A DNA stretch of 64,000 nt from Tetrapyrgos nigripes (GCA_013368315.1 JAACJM010000027.1:62001-126000); one strand, 5' to 3'; counted from the first letter of the stretch, positions 32,010 through 43,564 are shown. The notes: a model not told the origin generated them from the letters alone. Program-made: numbers and translations.

Positions 32010-32760
32010 TCGTCCATTAGTATAAGGTTTCTTTTTATCATCCATACGTCCGACTCGTTTCTGATATCAATATCTTCTTCCGTGGCGTTGTTGACGGTAG
32101 GGGCTGCGTCGTTCTACCTCGCCTTCTCATCCTCCATCCCTGGCGTATTCAGGCTGCTGCATTTCTCGCTTCGGATATATGCCTCCGCGTCCGAACATTA
32201 ACTAAGAGATGCGTGTGAGAACCAAGGCGGCGTTTGGATACTGGAAATTTTTCAACTCTAGAGAAGGGGAATCGGAAATCGCCGTTGTGTGCATAATGTA
32301 CGTCGTCTTCTGTTGGAGATGAGGGATTATTGACTGACTGACTGACGACTTCATGATGAGTGCCAGTGATTGCTGATTGACTGAACAGTTGGAAGCGTTC
32401 TTCAATATCCTTTACCCCGAAGATCCCATGATATGCATTGCAGATTTGGCCGCTGCAACAGACACGATGAGGGACTCTATGCTCTTAGACAAAATCTTCC
32501 ATTGCGTCTTGTCTTTCTGCAATTCTACATACGAATATTGATAATGGCACACTCTGTCCATCCAGAAGAAAGCAACCAAAGAAGGAGGTCGAGTCGCCTC
32601 GACTTGTCAGGGTAAGCACTAACCTTTCTGCAAAAATGGGACCAATCCTCATCATATTCCTTCCCATTCCACGTTTCCCGTCTTCGTCGGCGGAGCTACA
32701 GATTTTACGCAGCTCCAGACCCCTTCCAGGAGACTGCCAGCTTTTACTCACTCTTTTGGT
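32010..32760 (+). pseudogene. Epoxide hydrolase relic 2
   Basis: A longer decayed copy. It contains the same exon (GGGGCTGCGTCGTTCTACCTCG, CATCCTCCATCCCTGG, ATATGCCTCCGCGTCCG), then the next exon (QLEAFFNILYPEDP against QLDTFLNILYPEDP in the intact gene). Near 32670 there is a trace of the later exon (FPVFVGGATDF against VPVFYGGAAEDF). Insertions and stops interrupt every exon. It lies in the same order and orientation as the full gene 1.2 kb downstream, so it is a tandem duplicate gone dead. Confidence 0.7.
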
Positions 32761-32769
32761 CTTTACTGT

Positions 32770-33520
32770 GCCTGTGTGTTAAATCCATTTAGTGCATATA
32801 GTCATTGGTCTGTCGTAGTTACTTGCGCGTGATATATCAACATGTTCTATGCAATATCTCTCCGGAAATATGTAGTAAGAACGAAAAAAGAGCGCTTTCA
32901 GGGATACCGAGAAGTGGTCAGCGGACATTACTAGTTTCGTACCCAAAAGGATTCGAGGGTTGCGCCACGCCAGGCCCCAGGATCTCTATCAGGATCTTTC
33001 AGGGACACTGTAGAACTCGTGACAAGACACCTCCCTCAAGCGATATTAAGCCAAGTCAAACTTGACTTGTCCCGATGGGCAACCGTATTAGACCTTTCAC
33101 AGCAAGGTCAAAGATATACTGTTACTGAATTACATGCTCAAACATACCAGTGAAAAATCATTCATATGCTATGATATAGGATCTACGATAGCTCATTTGG
33201 TTGAAAGGTGCCAATAAGTTGATTTCAAGTGCTCTATATCTAAAAAGGAAATAGCAAGGTCTTGAGGGCGGGACAGGGTCGGCTCTCCTCAGCGTCAGGC
33301 CTACGTAGCCACCGGATCCGGACCTCAGAATCGGTCCAGTCAGGGGCGAATAGGGGGCCTGGACCGCGGCAAAGACTGGCACTGCTGAAAGGATCTTCGG
33401 AATTTCTTGCATTTTTTCTACGGGTCTAAAATCAACAGACCCGAATACTGGAGCTATATAGTTGCGTGTAGCAAAAAATTCTACTAGAGGGTCGCTCCAG
33501 ATGACTATGATCGTGTCTGT
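32770..33520. other. Spacer, no gene seen
   Basis: No supported coding exon. A tRNA-like string near 33185 was examined and rejected. Confidence 0.35.
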
Positions 33521-33539
33521 GCTGAGTTCAATTTTGCTT

Positions 33540-33905
33540 TTCCGAACGTGCCATCCAGCATTAGCAAATTAGTCCTCTGGTCGCAACCATTAGGGGAAGT
33601 GCCAGCTCTGCCTTTTCATCACTCTAAGGAACTCGACCTTTGAGTTCCTTAGATTCCCTTTGTATTCTCAGGAACTCCGGAGCTCCAAAGACCCTGCCCC
33701 CGGCGCTAGATCTCCTATAGCTACCAGGGTAACTGGCACAGTGGCGAGAAGAAGGAACCGCGAATCTCGGCCCTTCGCAACTTCGCTGGGCTCCCGTTAT
33801 CCAGCTCCCTGACTCTCTTCCTGCGTATAAAGCCCGTCGTCGCCTGACAGTTAGTCAATCTTCACCTTCCCTACCTTTTTGGTGCTCCTTCTTCACTGAT
33901 CTACG
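33540..33905 (+). promoter_or_regulatory. Promoter of epoxide hydrolase 1
   Basis: A TATA-like GTATAAAGC lies at about 33825, 80 bp before the ATG. The segment CCCTACCTTTTTGGTGC just upstream of the start is shared with the paralogue at 43.5 kb, as are CGCAACCA (about 33583) and a GGCAGCTCxGCCTT-type block. The conserved stretch indicates common ancestry of the two promoters and possibly common control. Confidence 0.6.
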
Positions 33906-35248
33906 ATGCAGAAATCCTTCTATCGCACTCTTAGAGTCTCCAGAGGGCTAGACTACAACTATTACTTTTCATCGCCTCGCTCTCGTCAGAAACCCTACAT
34001 CTTCTTCATACATGGATTTCCTTCGACTTCGTACGACTGGCATCACCAGGTATGTTGTTCACCTATGCTCTGGGATAAGTCGCAATCAACTCGTCTTAGG
34101 TGTCCTTCTTCAAAGAGAAAGGCTACGGAATAATCGTCCCGGATATGTTGGGCTACGGTGGGACTTCCAAGCCTACCGATCCGAAATTCTATCGTATGGA
34201 CGCTATTGCCCACGATCTCATCGACATCCTGGATGTCGAGAATATCTCTAAAGCAATCTTCGTCGGGCATGATTGGTGCGTTGTATAACATTGACGAAGC
34301 ACTATCCATTGCTTACTATCTTCCATTGTACTGATTGTAGGGGCTGCGCTATTCTTTCTCGGCTTCTCCTCCTCCATCCCTCACGTTTACATGCTGCTGC
34401 ATTCTTGTCCGTTGGATACCTGCCCCCAGATCCAAATTTCGACTACGAGAAGAGCTTGAGAGATAGTAAAGCAGCATTTGGATATGAACTGCTCGGATAT
34501 TTCAGCTTCTTCGAATCAGAGGAAGGAAGCAGTATCTCCATGGACAATGTACATCGTCTTCTGTTGCAGAATGATGGACTACTGACTAACTGACTGACGA
34601 CCGACTCGTTGATTCATCAGTTGGACACGTTCCTCAACATCCTTTACCCCGAGGATCCCAAGACATGGATCACCGACATGGGTCCAATTGACGCGATAAG
34701 GGACTCTATATCATCAGGCAAAGTCCTTCCATCTGCGTCTTGGCTTTCCTCCGAGGTCTGTCTCTACTCGCATGGATATGTATATTGGCTGAGTACTTCC
34801 ACCCAGGATAAAGCTCAGCAGAAGAAAATAATTCAAGATGGAGGTCTAGCTGCCCCGACTTGCTATTATAAAGCGAAAGTACGTGGCGTTCATAATGGTG
34901 AAGATCAGGGTAGGTGTTTCCGAGACGTCTCGTTTGTATACTTGACACTCAACCGTGATTCGTTTATCATCGGGACGTACAGCTCTTCCTCCCACACCGT
35001 TCCCACTCAATGTTCCAGTCTTCTACGGCGGCGCCGCTGAGGATTTCATTTGTCTCACACCTGTGTATAAGCAGATCCTTGACCAAATTTACTCTGGGTC
35101 TCAAGAAGGAGAGCGGTATACCTATAGGGAGTTTAAGGCAAATCATTGGCTGATGATGCAGATTCCAGACGAGGTTAATAAGGAGCTGACAGGGTGGATT
35201 CAGCGAATTGAAGCGTTTGAGCAGAAGTTTTGGCGTTCAGTGATGTAA
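33906..35248 (+). CDS. Epoxide hydrolase, alpha/beta-hydrolase fold (copy 1)
   Basis: Six exons from MQKSFYRTLRVSRGLDYNYY to a TAA at 35248, about 330 residues. Visible features are the oxyanion HGFP motif (FFIHGFPSTSYDW), the nucleophile elbow FVGHDWGCAILSR with the catalytic Asp, a cap-domain YYK (CYYKAKV) that supplies a ring-opening Tyr, and the charge-relay His in KANHWLMMQ. The acid is probably the Asp in GGAAEDF. It opens epoxides to diols by way of an ester intermediate and is probably cytosolic, since there is no signal peptide. The intron before DKAQQKK must end at CACCCAG (about 34805): an earlier AG would leave a stop because this copy has one extra C relative to copy 2. A paralogue lies at 43.6 kb, with relics on both sides. 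Confidence 0.88.
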
Positions 35249-35985
35249 TACCACTTCGTGGTGCTGATAATAGTTTTTTCGCCTTGCAATTACTTGCCTT
35301 CCATAGAATATGAAGATCCTGGCATGCTGCCTCGGTACAGATTCAGCCACAGTTTCAAGGTTCGTTTACGATACATTATGTACTTCGTTTACAATTTAGT
35401 TTCATTTATTACTTATTCTTACTTGTTTCTTGATAATTCTCTCCTGTTTTATGAGTACTAATACTTTTATCTGATACTTTACATTTACTTATTTCATTAG
35501 TTTTATATGTATGACATCACTCTTTGGACAAAAATACTATTCACAGGGTGTGTCAGGTGTATGTCTGTGTTCCATGTTACATCGTATCTCAAACCACTGT
35601 ATGGTCTTATCTGACTAATTTCCAATGCTATATCCTACTGATGTCTAGTGCGCTTGAAATACAAGTCCTAATCATGGTAAGTCAGTTTTTAGGTATATCC
35701 ATTCTCATTTCTAAGGTGTCCCTTGTCTATCTCCAGAGCGGCCCTTGCTAAATCAAAAAAGACACCTACCTTGAGTTGTAAGTTTCACACACTAATCTAC
35801 ATATTAACAATGCCTATAGAGTATTCTTTATCATATCTGTAGGACGTGTATAATGGGCGGCATTTCCAAAGCTGACCATGACACTTGCTTATTGTGTCAG
35901 AGTCATCAATATCAGCAGAGTCATTGAAGTCTGATGTCAATGAAGAGTCAGTGGTCTTTGACGACCATGATGATGGTGACTGGTG
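35249..35985. other. AT-rich spacer, no gene seen
   Basis: About 65 percent AT or more between 35370 and 35540, with no supported exon. It leads into the oxygenase-like relic. Confidence 0.35.
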
Positions 35986-36204
35986 ATTGGAGATCATGAA
36001 GGTGGTGACCTGTGTCTCCTAGAGCCCAAGCTGACTTTGGAAACCTCTCACAGGGATGTAGTGTGTTTTGAATTGGGAAAGTACACTCACTTCAACTTAC
36101 ACTGTACTGGTACTAGGGCTTCTATTGTCGTGCACTCAGATAAATTTGGGAATGCCTATCAGCAAGACCTTAACGGCTGGGATGGAAATCTACATGTACA
36201 TTAG
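35985..36204 (+). pseudogene. Possible 2OG-Fe(II) dioxygenase-like relic
   Basis: The plus strand gives HEGGDLCLLEPKLTLETSHR, then DVVCFELGKYTHFNLHCTGTR, then ASIVVHSDKFGNAYQ and NGWDG. The spacing GGxL ... D-V-x-F ... H ... GTRxSxVxxS resembles the second half of the double-stranded beta-helix of fungal 2OG-Fe(II) oxygenases, including the TET/JBP-like ones carried by transposons in Agaricomycetes. The upstream HxD half is not readable, and a stop precedes the fragment. This is a weak family call. Confidence 0.4.
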
Positions 36205-36403
36205 AGGTAGACAAATAGATGTCCTATTAGACAGTTGATATGAATTACCAAAAGTGGTCATGAGCGAGAATTTCCAGATCCACTTCCTAATTGGGAGAGT
36301 TGAACAACTTGTCATACTATCTCTTACGTTACTATGTACTATGTACTACATACTCTCCGGTACACTACTACATACTATTGCTAACACCATTCACCATTCA
36401 CCC

Positions 36404-37413
36404 CCAGTGAAAAGTCGGTTTCCCTAGAGCGAACCAGAGCGAATGTGCACCCGCAAATGATCGGGGAAAAAAGAGTCAGAAAGAGTCCGAGCGAACTAGG
36501 CTATACATATGCTAGGTATTGCACTAGATAACTACTAGATAACTGCTAAAGTATGGCTAATTCTCCTTACTTTGTTGTCAAAGCAACTAGTTCCTATGAA
36601 GTTAGGCTAAGTTAGCCAGGTAACTTCACTCTACTTGTCCAACTTATCATTATGTATCCTACATACTGCGTAGTACAATGTTATTACACTGTACAAAGGC
36701 ATAGCTTCGTTTCGTCAACGACTTCAGCAGGTCCCGAGCATCTTAGAAACACTCGACGTCATTCAAGGACTTCGCGCCTTTCTCTTCCTTCTACCATCAC
36801 CATTTCCAGTTGACTTCTTCTCTTTCATGTTCGATGCGCAATCCGCCTGGCCAACGCTGTTACCTTCAAAGCCTTACGCATCTCTGATGTGAACGAGGGA
36901 TGGAATTGGTTGTACAAGTGGGTTTTGTTGTCCGGTGAGTCCTCCGTTGGTCGTGCTACCATCTTTCTCTAACCCGCCTTTTCCATCAGGTGTGTGCTAG
37001 TGGGTATTTGTATTCTGGGTACGTCTCAGACACATTCCTGTATGCTGCCCGCTAACTCCCTGGCCAACGTCGTCGTGATCTGCAAAGGTGTTTTCTCATC
37101 GTTCAGTGAGTCTTCCATGTCACGTTATCTTCTTCCTCTAACCCGCCTTTTGCATTAGGCGAATTTGTATGGATATCTGGGCTCCCAGTGTGTCTTGGAT
37201 GCACCACCATATCGTCGCAGTACTGATGGACTTCTTGTGCAGCTATTTTCCACTTTGCAATTGTCCACGTCGGTACGTTCTCTTCTGGAAATTCTGCATG
37301 ATGCCTTTCCTGACACAGAACTCACAGGCGAGTCGCGAACACAGGCAAGTCAGACTGAGCGTCTTTTGGACATTTGCTGGGGTTCGCTCTGGGCCCATTG
37401 ACTTTTCACTGGG
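36404..37413. mobile_element. TIR element 1 of an inverted pair, 1010 bp
   Basis: The ends are CCCAGTGAAAAGTC (36404) and GACTTTTCACTGGG (37400-37413), continuing as longer imperfect inverted repeats rich in AGAGCGAACC and AGCGAATGT. A 7-bp direct repeat ATTCACC borders it at 36396-36402 and 37414-37420. The interior (36715-37345) looks like a decayed split gene with GTGAGT and AG sites but no recognisable product. It is homologous, in the opposite orientation, to element 2. The ends recall hAT (CAGTG) but the duplication is 7 bp, so I leave the superfamily open. Confidence 0.8.
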
Positions 37414-37427
37414 ATTCACCCTTCATC

Positions 37428-38593
37428 CCCAGTGAAAAGTCAATGGGCCCAGAGCGAACCCCAGCGAATGTCCAAAAGACGCTCAGTCTGACTCACCTGT
37501 GTTCGCTCTCGTTACAAAATTGTGCACCACTCATTATCTGCATTGAGTCAAACTGAGTCCAAGCGAGCATTTTTTGGAAGATTTTGAGTATATTCGCTCT
37601 CATTTGCTCTTGTCCATTTGGTTTGAATAGGGTGCACCCAATTCTGCACCCGCTTTGGTTCGCTCTGGCTTGCTCTGGTTCATATAGCTATGATTCGTTA
37701 CAGTACAATTTGGTACAGTACATGGTGTACATAGTAGAAATACACTGTAATAAAATGCATTCTCCTGCACCTACCACCATAATACCTTCTACACCAATGT
37801 CCTCTCCAAAAATGCCCAAACAAATCTGCATACATAGGTTCTGTGTCAGGAAAGGCATAATGCAGAGTTTCCGGAAGAGAACATACCGACGTGGACAATT
37901 GCAAAGTGGAAAATAGCTGTGTAAGAAGTCCATCAGTACTGCGATGATACGGTGGTGCATCCAAGACGCACCGGGAGCCTAGATATCCATACAAATTCGC
38001 CTAATGCAAAAGGCAGGTTAGAGAAAGAAGATAACGCGATACAGAAGACTCACTGAACAACGAGAAATCCACTTGCCCTTCTCATTTCCTTCCCCTCGCT
38101 CTCACACAGACATATAACGCCTTTGCAGATCACGACGACGTTGGCCAGGGAGTTAGCGGGCAGCGGAAGTGGATGGGCGAAAGGAAGGGAAGGATGTCAG
38201 CAGAAGATGGTGGTGGTAGAAGGAAGAAGAATGCTGGGAAGCGATCAGAAATGACTTTGAACTTTTCAAGATGCTCGGGACCTGCCGAACTTGTTGAGTA
38301 GAAATGAAGATAGTGCAAGGGAAGTACCATGTCAAATAGCTAAGATGCAGATACTACAGTATCATATGTACATGGACATACCATAGACAATATATTATAG
38401 TCGAGAGATGGCCAAAACAGCCTAAGATAATCAAGCTAGTTGAGTTAACATAGTGGTAAGAAGACAAGTATGTGTCAAACCTAAGCTATCTACGATGCGA
38501 CTCACTCAGGCTCTGTTCGGCTCATTTTTTTTCGATCATTTGCGGGTGCACATTCGCTCTGGTTCGCTCTGGGGAAACCGACTTTTTACTGGG
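37428..38593. mobile_element. TIR element 2 of an inverted pair, 1166 bp
   Basis: The ends are CCCAGTGAAAAGTC (37428) and GACTTTTTACTGGG (38580-38593), bordered by a 7-bp direct repeat CTTCATC at 37421-37427 and 38594-38600. The last 100 bp are the inverse of the first 100 bp of element 1 (GGGTGCACATTCGCTCTGGT), and 37800-38305 inversely matches 36715-37330. Between 37520 and 37790 is sequence absent from element 1, with further TTCGCTCT-type end fragments. Confidence 0.8.
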
Positions 38594-38600
38594 CTTCATC

Positions 38601-39470
38601 CTGAACATGAACAAGCATAACATGTATGCTAACCACAGCATTACATGAGATTAAAAACTGAACCACTATGCCATATTATTCAATACATTTCAGCTTACTC
38701 TTGATGACAATTGTATATAGAAATGGATATAACATAGATTCTACATAATGTATATCCATGGATTGTTGAACCTCATTTAGCCAATTGATCAAGCAAACTT
38801 GAACAAGGAAATCATAGTACTTTCGAAATGCTCATTAAAACCTGCTACATAGGTGCAAATCAACTTCACCTTGCTCCATAAACTTAGATTTCATTGTGCC
38901 TAACATGTAAAAGTCATGGGTAACTTACTCTCAGGGGATATAACATATGCTCCCATCATATAACATAGGTAATTTGTCCAAGGAGTGATTTCATATATAT
39001 GTGTGTTTACGATTAGTTTCATATATCTACTTACAGTATTTAGTTCATCTAAATACAGTGTCTTTCATCTAGTGATGTGCGGGCTCGGGCTCAAAGCTCA
39101 AAGCCCTAGGCTGGTCCGAGCCCAGCCTTTGAAGAGGGCTCGAGGGCCTGAGGGCCGGGCTTAGATTTTTTCAAGCCCTGGGCGCGAGACTCAGGTCGCG
39201 GCTTTCAGTGACCCACTAGCAAAACTCAAAGACTGAAAAAACTTTGTAAATATGTGAAATATGAAATTTCCTTTTCAAGAGTGATCGATCCTAGTGATCA
39301 TTCTCTCCGGCATAATAGCCACACGCGGAAACTTCAGATTAATTAAGAACCGGTCCCTAAAGATTAAGAACCGGTCCCTAAAGGGCTTCGTAATCGTATG
39401 CACTTTCTTTGTCATTGTGGCGTGAGTGGAGGCTGATGAGAGTCCTTTCAGAGGATAGAGTCGTAGTTTT
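38601..39470. other. Spacer with a hAT-end-like fragment
   Basis: No gene. At 39072-39200 TAGTGATGTGCGGGCTCGGGC and its G/C-rich continuation look like one isolated hAT terminus; no partner end is visible. At 39340-39381 a 21-bp unit containing TTAAGAACCGGTCCCTAAAG is present twice in tandem. Confidence 0.45.
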
Positions 39471-39819
39471 AAGCAATGAAAGGGGTGTGGGCCAACGCTG
39501 CGCGTGGCGGGAACGAGGCCATCTCAATATATGCCAGTATTGCACGTTTCAAGGTGTTGTCGTGTATCTTGCGATGTGGAGATGAGGGAGGACGTCGGGA
39601 GAAGTGGGGAATACTAGACAGGAAAGGTATGAACACAGCCACACGGATAAATTCGGTCCAACCCGTTTATCGGACGGATAGACGGGACCGTTTAAGCATA
39701 GCCACAAGCAGAAGTCGAGTGTAATAAACTCAGCCTCATTTCATTTGGCCTCGTAATCTATTCATTCTTCCCCTTGATGTTCCGGCTGAATCAAACCCTC
39801 TCTTATCGTTGTTCATCAA

Positions 39820-40100
39820 CCATTCAACCGTTGTCGATCCTCCACTACAAAAATAGCTAAAGCAAGTTGCCAGATGATTACCATTTTCTCTTTGATTCTC
39901 CTTTCGTTCCCCGGTACACTATCCGTGGACAACAACTTTCGGGATACCTCATATGCCCCCCTTCGAATCTGATTCCATATTCTTCGACGGTGCATGCCTC
40001 AATTGCAGCGTATGCATTGTTCTGCCCTTGACTGTGGAGTAATGATTATGGCTAGATGCAATTCCTTCTTACGATGCTTGGAGGAGGTGCGCGACTCGCT
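39820..40100. repeat. Duplicated flank, copy A
   Basis: Matches 45920-46350 in the same orientation: GTCGATCCTC.CTACAAAAAT.GCTAAAG, GGTACACTATCCG, ATGCATTGTTCTGC-type and GATGCAATTCCT.CTTAC are shared blocks. Copy A has lost an ATG that copy B has (AAAATAGCTAAAG against AAAATGGCTAAAG), so it may be the start of a decayed gene. Copies A and B lie downstream of epoxide hydrolase copies 1 and 2, so they are best explained by one segmental duplication. Confidence 0.6.
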
Positions 40101-40189
40101 AAGCATTAGTATGGCCTCCTAAATGTCAACAATGCAAAAGGCACTACGCATGTCTCAAGAGGACTCGACTATAGCTACTTTTTTTCTCC

Positions 40190-40400
40190 CCCTCGCTAAC
40201 CGGATAACTCAACAGCTAGACGAATTCCTGAACGTCAGCACCTATCACCTCCAATTCGAATGTACTTCCCCCAAACGCTCATCATCAAAAGCCCCAGTTC
40301 TCCCTCCTCTTCTCCCTCTCCTTCCCCTTCAACACCTCCATCTTCTTCGGTGGAGCCACGGACTCGGCGTATGTATGTATTATGCATGTCCAGGGTACAT
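40190..40400 (+). pseudogene. Epoxide hydrolase relic 3
   Basis: Fragments in exon order: CAACAGCTAGACGAATTCCTGAAC (QLDEFLN against QLDTFLN) and TTCAACACCTCCATCTTCTTCGG (FNTSIFFGGATD against FDVPIFFGGATE). Little else survives between them. Confidence 0.55.
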
Positions 40401-40778
40401 AATGATAAAATCACAAAGTGCCTCGTCGTCAAGACGGTATAAAGGGGGGCGTATGAGGTACCAGGGATCAGGGATCACTTGTCTCAGTCTTAAATCGAAT
40501 TGGGGAGGGACAACTATAAGAGGTAGACGAATGTTTAACCCATTTTTATCTTCGTTGATTTTTCTCAAATCTTGGGTCCCGGGTTCCCCCACTCTGATTT
40601 TAGAGCCCAGTGTCGGTCAGCGAGGAGAGGAAAAGTAAGGAATAACGCCACAGTGGCGGTGGCAGTCACCTAACGTTTAGACTTGGCTTGGACAGTTGAC
40701 AGTAGTCATTGATACGTCTATAAAGGTGCTAGTCCAGATGACTGATGCATGTACTTACAAGCGTGAGTCGTGTAAACT

Positions 40779-42266
40779 TCCCCGACTCCGACCGAGTGTC
40801 CAACCGAATGACGTCACTGCCCCGGACCTGCCGAGGGAAGTCTGAAGCTTTTAGGCTTGCTTACAGAGAGTTCGGGAACTTTGGAGTCCCACTCACCCAT
40901 TTAGGGTCCCAAGGGGTATTATAGCATATAATGGTTTGTACTGTAGTCTGGACGGCCGTACAGTATCAGTAGTGTAGAAATTATGGTCTTGGAGGCCGGC
41001 ATTTGCAGTAGGGCTGGCCCATTAAATTAGTACATAGCCACCTCGCCCCTGTCCGGCCACTGTCCTTACAACTGTCCTCGTCGTTGTATGCCACACTAGA
41101 TAATATACATTTTGAGGTCCTGGTAATTGTCGTTATCCTTGACCTTATCATGAAGGTAGGCTGGAGCATTCTCTGTCCTTGGGCTTGAGCTTGTCAAAGC
41201 CACTGAGTGCGTTGTCCTCGACGATAGTAGATCTTGCGGGGAAGGCTCCCAAAGGGCACAGTGAGGACCATGGTTTGAAAGAACGGGGAGCAAGGAAAGC
41301 CAGGACATTTGGATTAAACGGTATCTTCTGAAAAGAACTTTGACGCTCCACTTAAAGCCATTCCTCCTGTCGACGTAGACAACGACGACAAAGGTTAGTT
41401 ACTCCCAGGAGTGACGCTGAGACTGCTAGTTGACGTCATCTGAATTTCCCAACGCTATAGTTACTTGACGGACCAATATACGCTGAGATCTCGTCTGATT
41501 TTCAGTATTTTGTCTGTCCGAAAAACGCCACAATATTTGGCTAAGACGGATCATATTTGAGCGTATATCGGGAATATACCGAAGCTGCTTTGCAATATAT
41601 CGCGAGCGGAGAAAAGTACTGCGAAGTGAACAAAGTATTGCAAAATGAAGCAAAGTATTGCGAAGCGGACAAACCAAGGACAAACTAATGCGGGGTGGAC
41701 AAGATTTTACTAAGTAAAGCATACATCACATTAGGGTAATTCAAACCTCGTATTTAGGCAGTATTTAGATTTTATTTAAGTCTCTGTTTCAATCGGCCGG
41801 TGGTCGTTTTGCCGCTGTTGCCGTAGTCGGAGTTCCTAGGTTCAAAAAATTTTAGCCAGTTTGTTTGGCACTATTGTTGACGTTATTTTTGACCATCCAG
41901 AAGTTGATTCAGACTCTGGATGTGAACAAGAATCCTCATAAAACATAAAATTTGACCAGATTGATTTGCATTGACCGCAGTTTTTGGAGGAAAGAGATTG
42001 ATGCCTGAGTTTGTCCCACAAATGAAAGGTATCAAAACAGATTCAAGTACCTTGACCAATTCTCTTGACATATATGAAGAATATCAAAATGTAACACAAG
42101 TGGGTGTCAATTCCAATGATAAGGAGTTGAAATGAAAAGAGTGTCCATACCTTTCTGTTTATCTTTGATTGATCATGTTAGATATGTAGACAAGAGAGAA
42201 AATGAAAGAGAAATGAGACGCTGCTTCAAACGGAGTCGGGGACTGGCGCATGAAATGCGCCGCTAG
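40779..42266 (+). mobile_element. Helitron B, non-autonomous, 1488 bp
   Basis: It starts TCCCCGACTCCG at 40779. It ends with CGGAGTCGGGGA (42231-42242), a hairpin GGCGCA-tgaaa-TGCGCC (42245-42261) and GCTAG (42262-42266). This is the same layout and the same 12-bp terminal sequence as Helitron A. No protein is recognisable inside. Around 41580-41690 there are imperfect repeats of AAAGTATTGCGAAGCGGAC. A segment at about 41920-42030 is homologous to 42768-42885 in Helitron C. Confidence 0.78.
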
Positions 42267-42268
42267 AA

Positions 42269-43155
42269 TCCCCGACTCCGGACCGAAGGGACAGGAGGAG
42301 GGACGTGTCCCACCGATCGATCAACAAATTCGGGTTCTGAAATTTTAAACGGCGATTCCCGCATGAGGTCATTGTTTTCAGCGTTCCATTGCCTTCTACG
42401 CTTTACCACCATGACTCTCTCGCAATGCCTCGGTCTTGCTGCCAGCGCGTGCCCATTATTCCTTGCTCAACGTTGTCAGAGCTCTTGCAACTTTTGTCTG
42501 CTATCGACCTATTGCATCTCCACCAGCGTGTAGTAGACCATACAGCTCCGAACAAGCAATCTAAAATATTGAGAGCTCATTTCAAAGCCGATGTTATTGC
42601 CGAAAAGCTACTTTATTCAGAGAATTTCGTCTACAGCTTTCTTGTTTGCTCACGAATATGAAGCAAAGTGTCAAGTAATGGACCGCGCTTTCGGTGAGGG
42701 CTTTTGTCGTCTGTTCAGTGAAAAGGTTTTATATTCAATGGTTCAGTCTGGGTGCTGTCAGAACCGATCAATTCATTCCAACTCCAGATGTAACCAACAA
42801 TCATCACAAATCCTAATTTTTGATCCCATTGATTTGTATCGACCGCAGTTTTTGGAGGAATGAGATTGGTGGCCTGAGTTTGAAGACATGGAGAGTAATG
42901 GTCCTATACTGCGGAGTGTTAATTGGTCAATTGCATGGGCTGCTTTATGGTGCATGAGTGGAAATGTTTTTGGAGCTACGCTGCTAGTAGTGAGTACTAG
43001 TACTGTCAGGGTCCAGGGAACTTGCATATACGTCTGACCCAGTTTAACACCGTGACTGAATGACTTGATTTTCGAACCTCAACTTGATGAACTGCTGCTG
43101 AGTTCAATTGGGCTTACAACGGAGTCGGGGACTGGCGCACAAGTTGCGCCGCTAA
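42269..43155 (+). mobile_element. Helitron C, non-autonomous, 887 bp
   Basis: It starts TCCCCGACTCCGG at 42269, two bases (AA) after the end of Helitron B. It ends with CGGAGTCGGGGA (43120-43131), a hairpin GGCGCA-caagt-TGCGCC (43134-43150) and CTAA (43152-43155). Its first 40 bases (GGAGGAGGGAC) also match those of Helitron A. A frame at 42389-42661 (TLSELLQLLSAIDLLHLHQR) may be a remnant of the N-terminal part of the Rep/helicase gene, weakly similar to TTAQLLQQLPRRLLFTVARI in Helitron A. Confidence 0.78.
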
Positions 43156-43219
43156 GAATACCTTAGCAGACCCATGTGATCGTGTCTTGGGTACGGAGTT
43201 CCATTTCCCACCTGCGGCC

Positions 43220-43564
43220 GCCCGGCACTTAGAATAGCTCCTCTGTTCGCAACCAGAATCATGTGAAGCGGCAGCTCCGCCTTCCCTTCGCTCTAGAACA
43301 TTCTTAAAGAAGGTTCTCCTACTCCTTCAATGCAAACCGTGGTGGTGGAACGACTCGCAGAAGTTAGGCAGAAGCTAGGAAGCTTGGCCTTTCCTAACTT
43401 CAACACACTCGCTAGAATGGAAGTATGTAACTAGAACCCATTATCTCGTTCTCTGGCTTCCCGGTGCCCGCTGTCGCTCATTCGACCTTATAAAGCGCGT
43501 TGTTGCCTGACGTTTACGCCATCTTTACGTCCCTACCTTTTTGGTGCCCATTCTTCAGTATACG
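43220..43564 (+). promoter_or_regulatory. Promoter of epoxide hydrolase 2
   Basis: A TATA-like TTATAAAGC at about 43488 lies 75 bp upstream of the ATG. CCCTACCTTTTTGGTGC, CGCAACCAG and GCGGCAGCTCCGCCTTC are shared with the copy 1 promoter. The Helitron C end is 65 bp upstream of this conserved part. Confidence 0.6.

Noticed and set aside
33170..33240. tRNA-like GCTCATTTGGTTGAAAGG segment
   Set aside because: Resembles a D-arm only; no B-box or closing acceptor stem follows.
34800..34812. Frameshift in epoxide hydrolase 1
   Set aside because: The extra C lies before the intron's real acceptor (CACCCAG), so the reading frame is kept.
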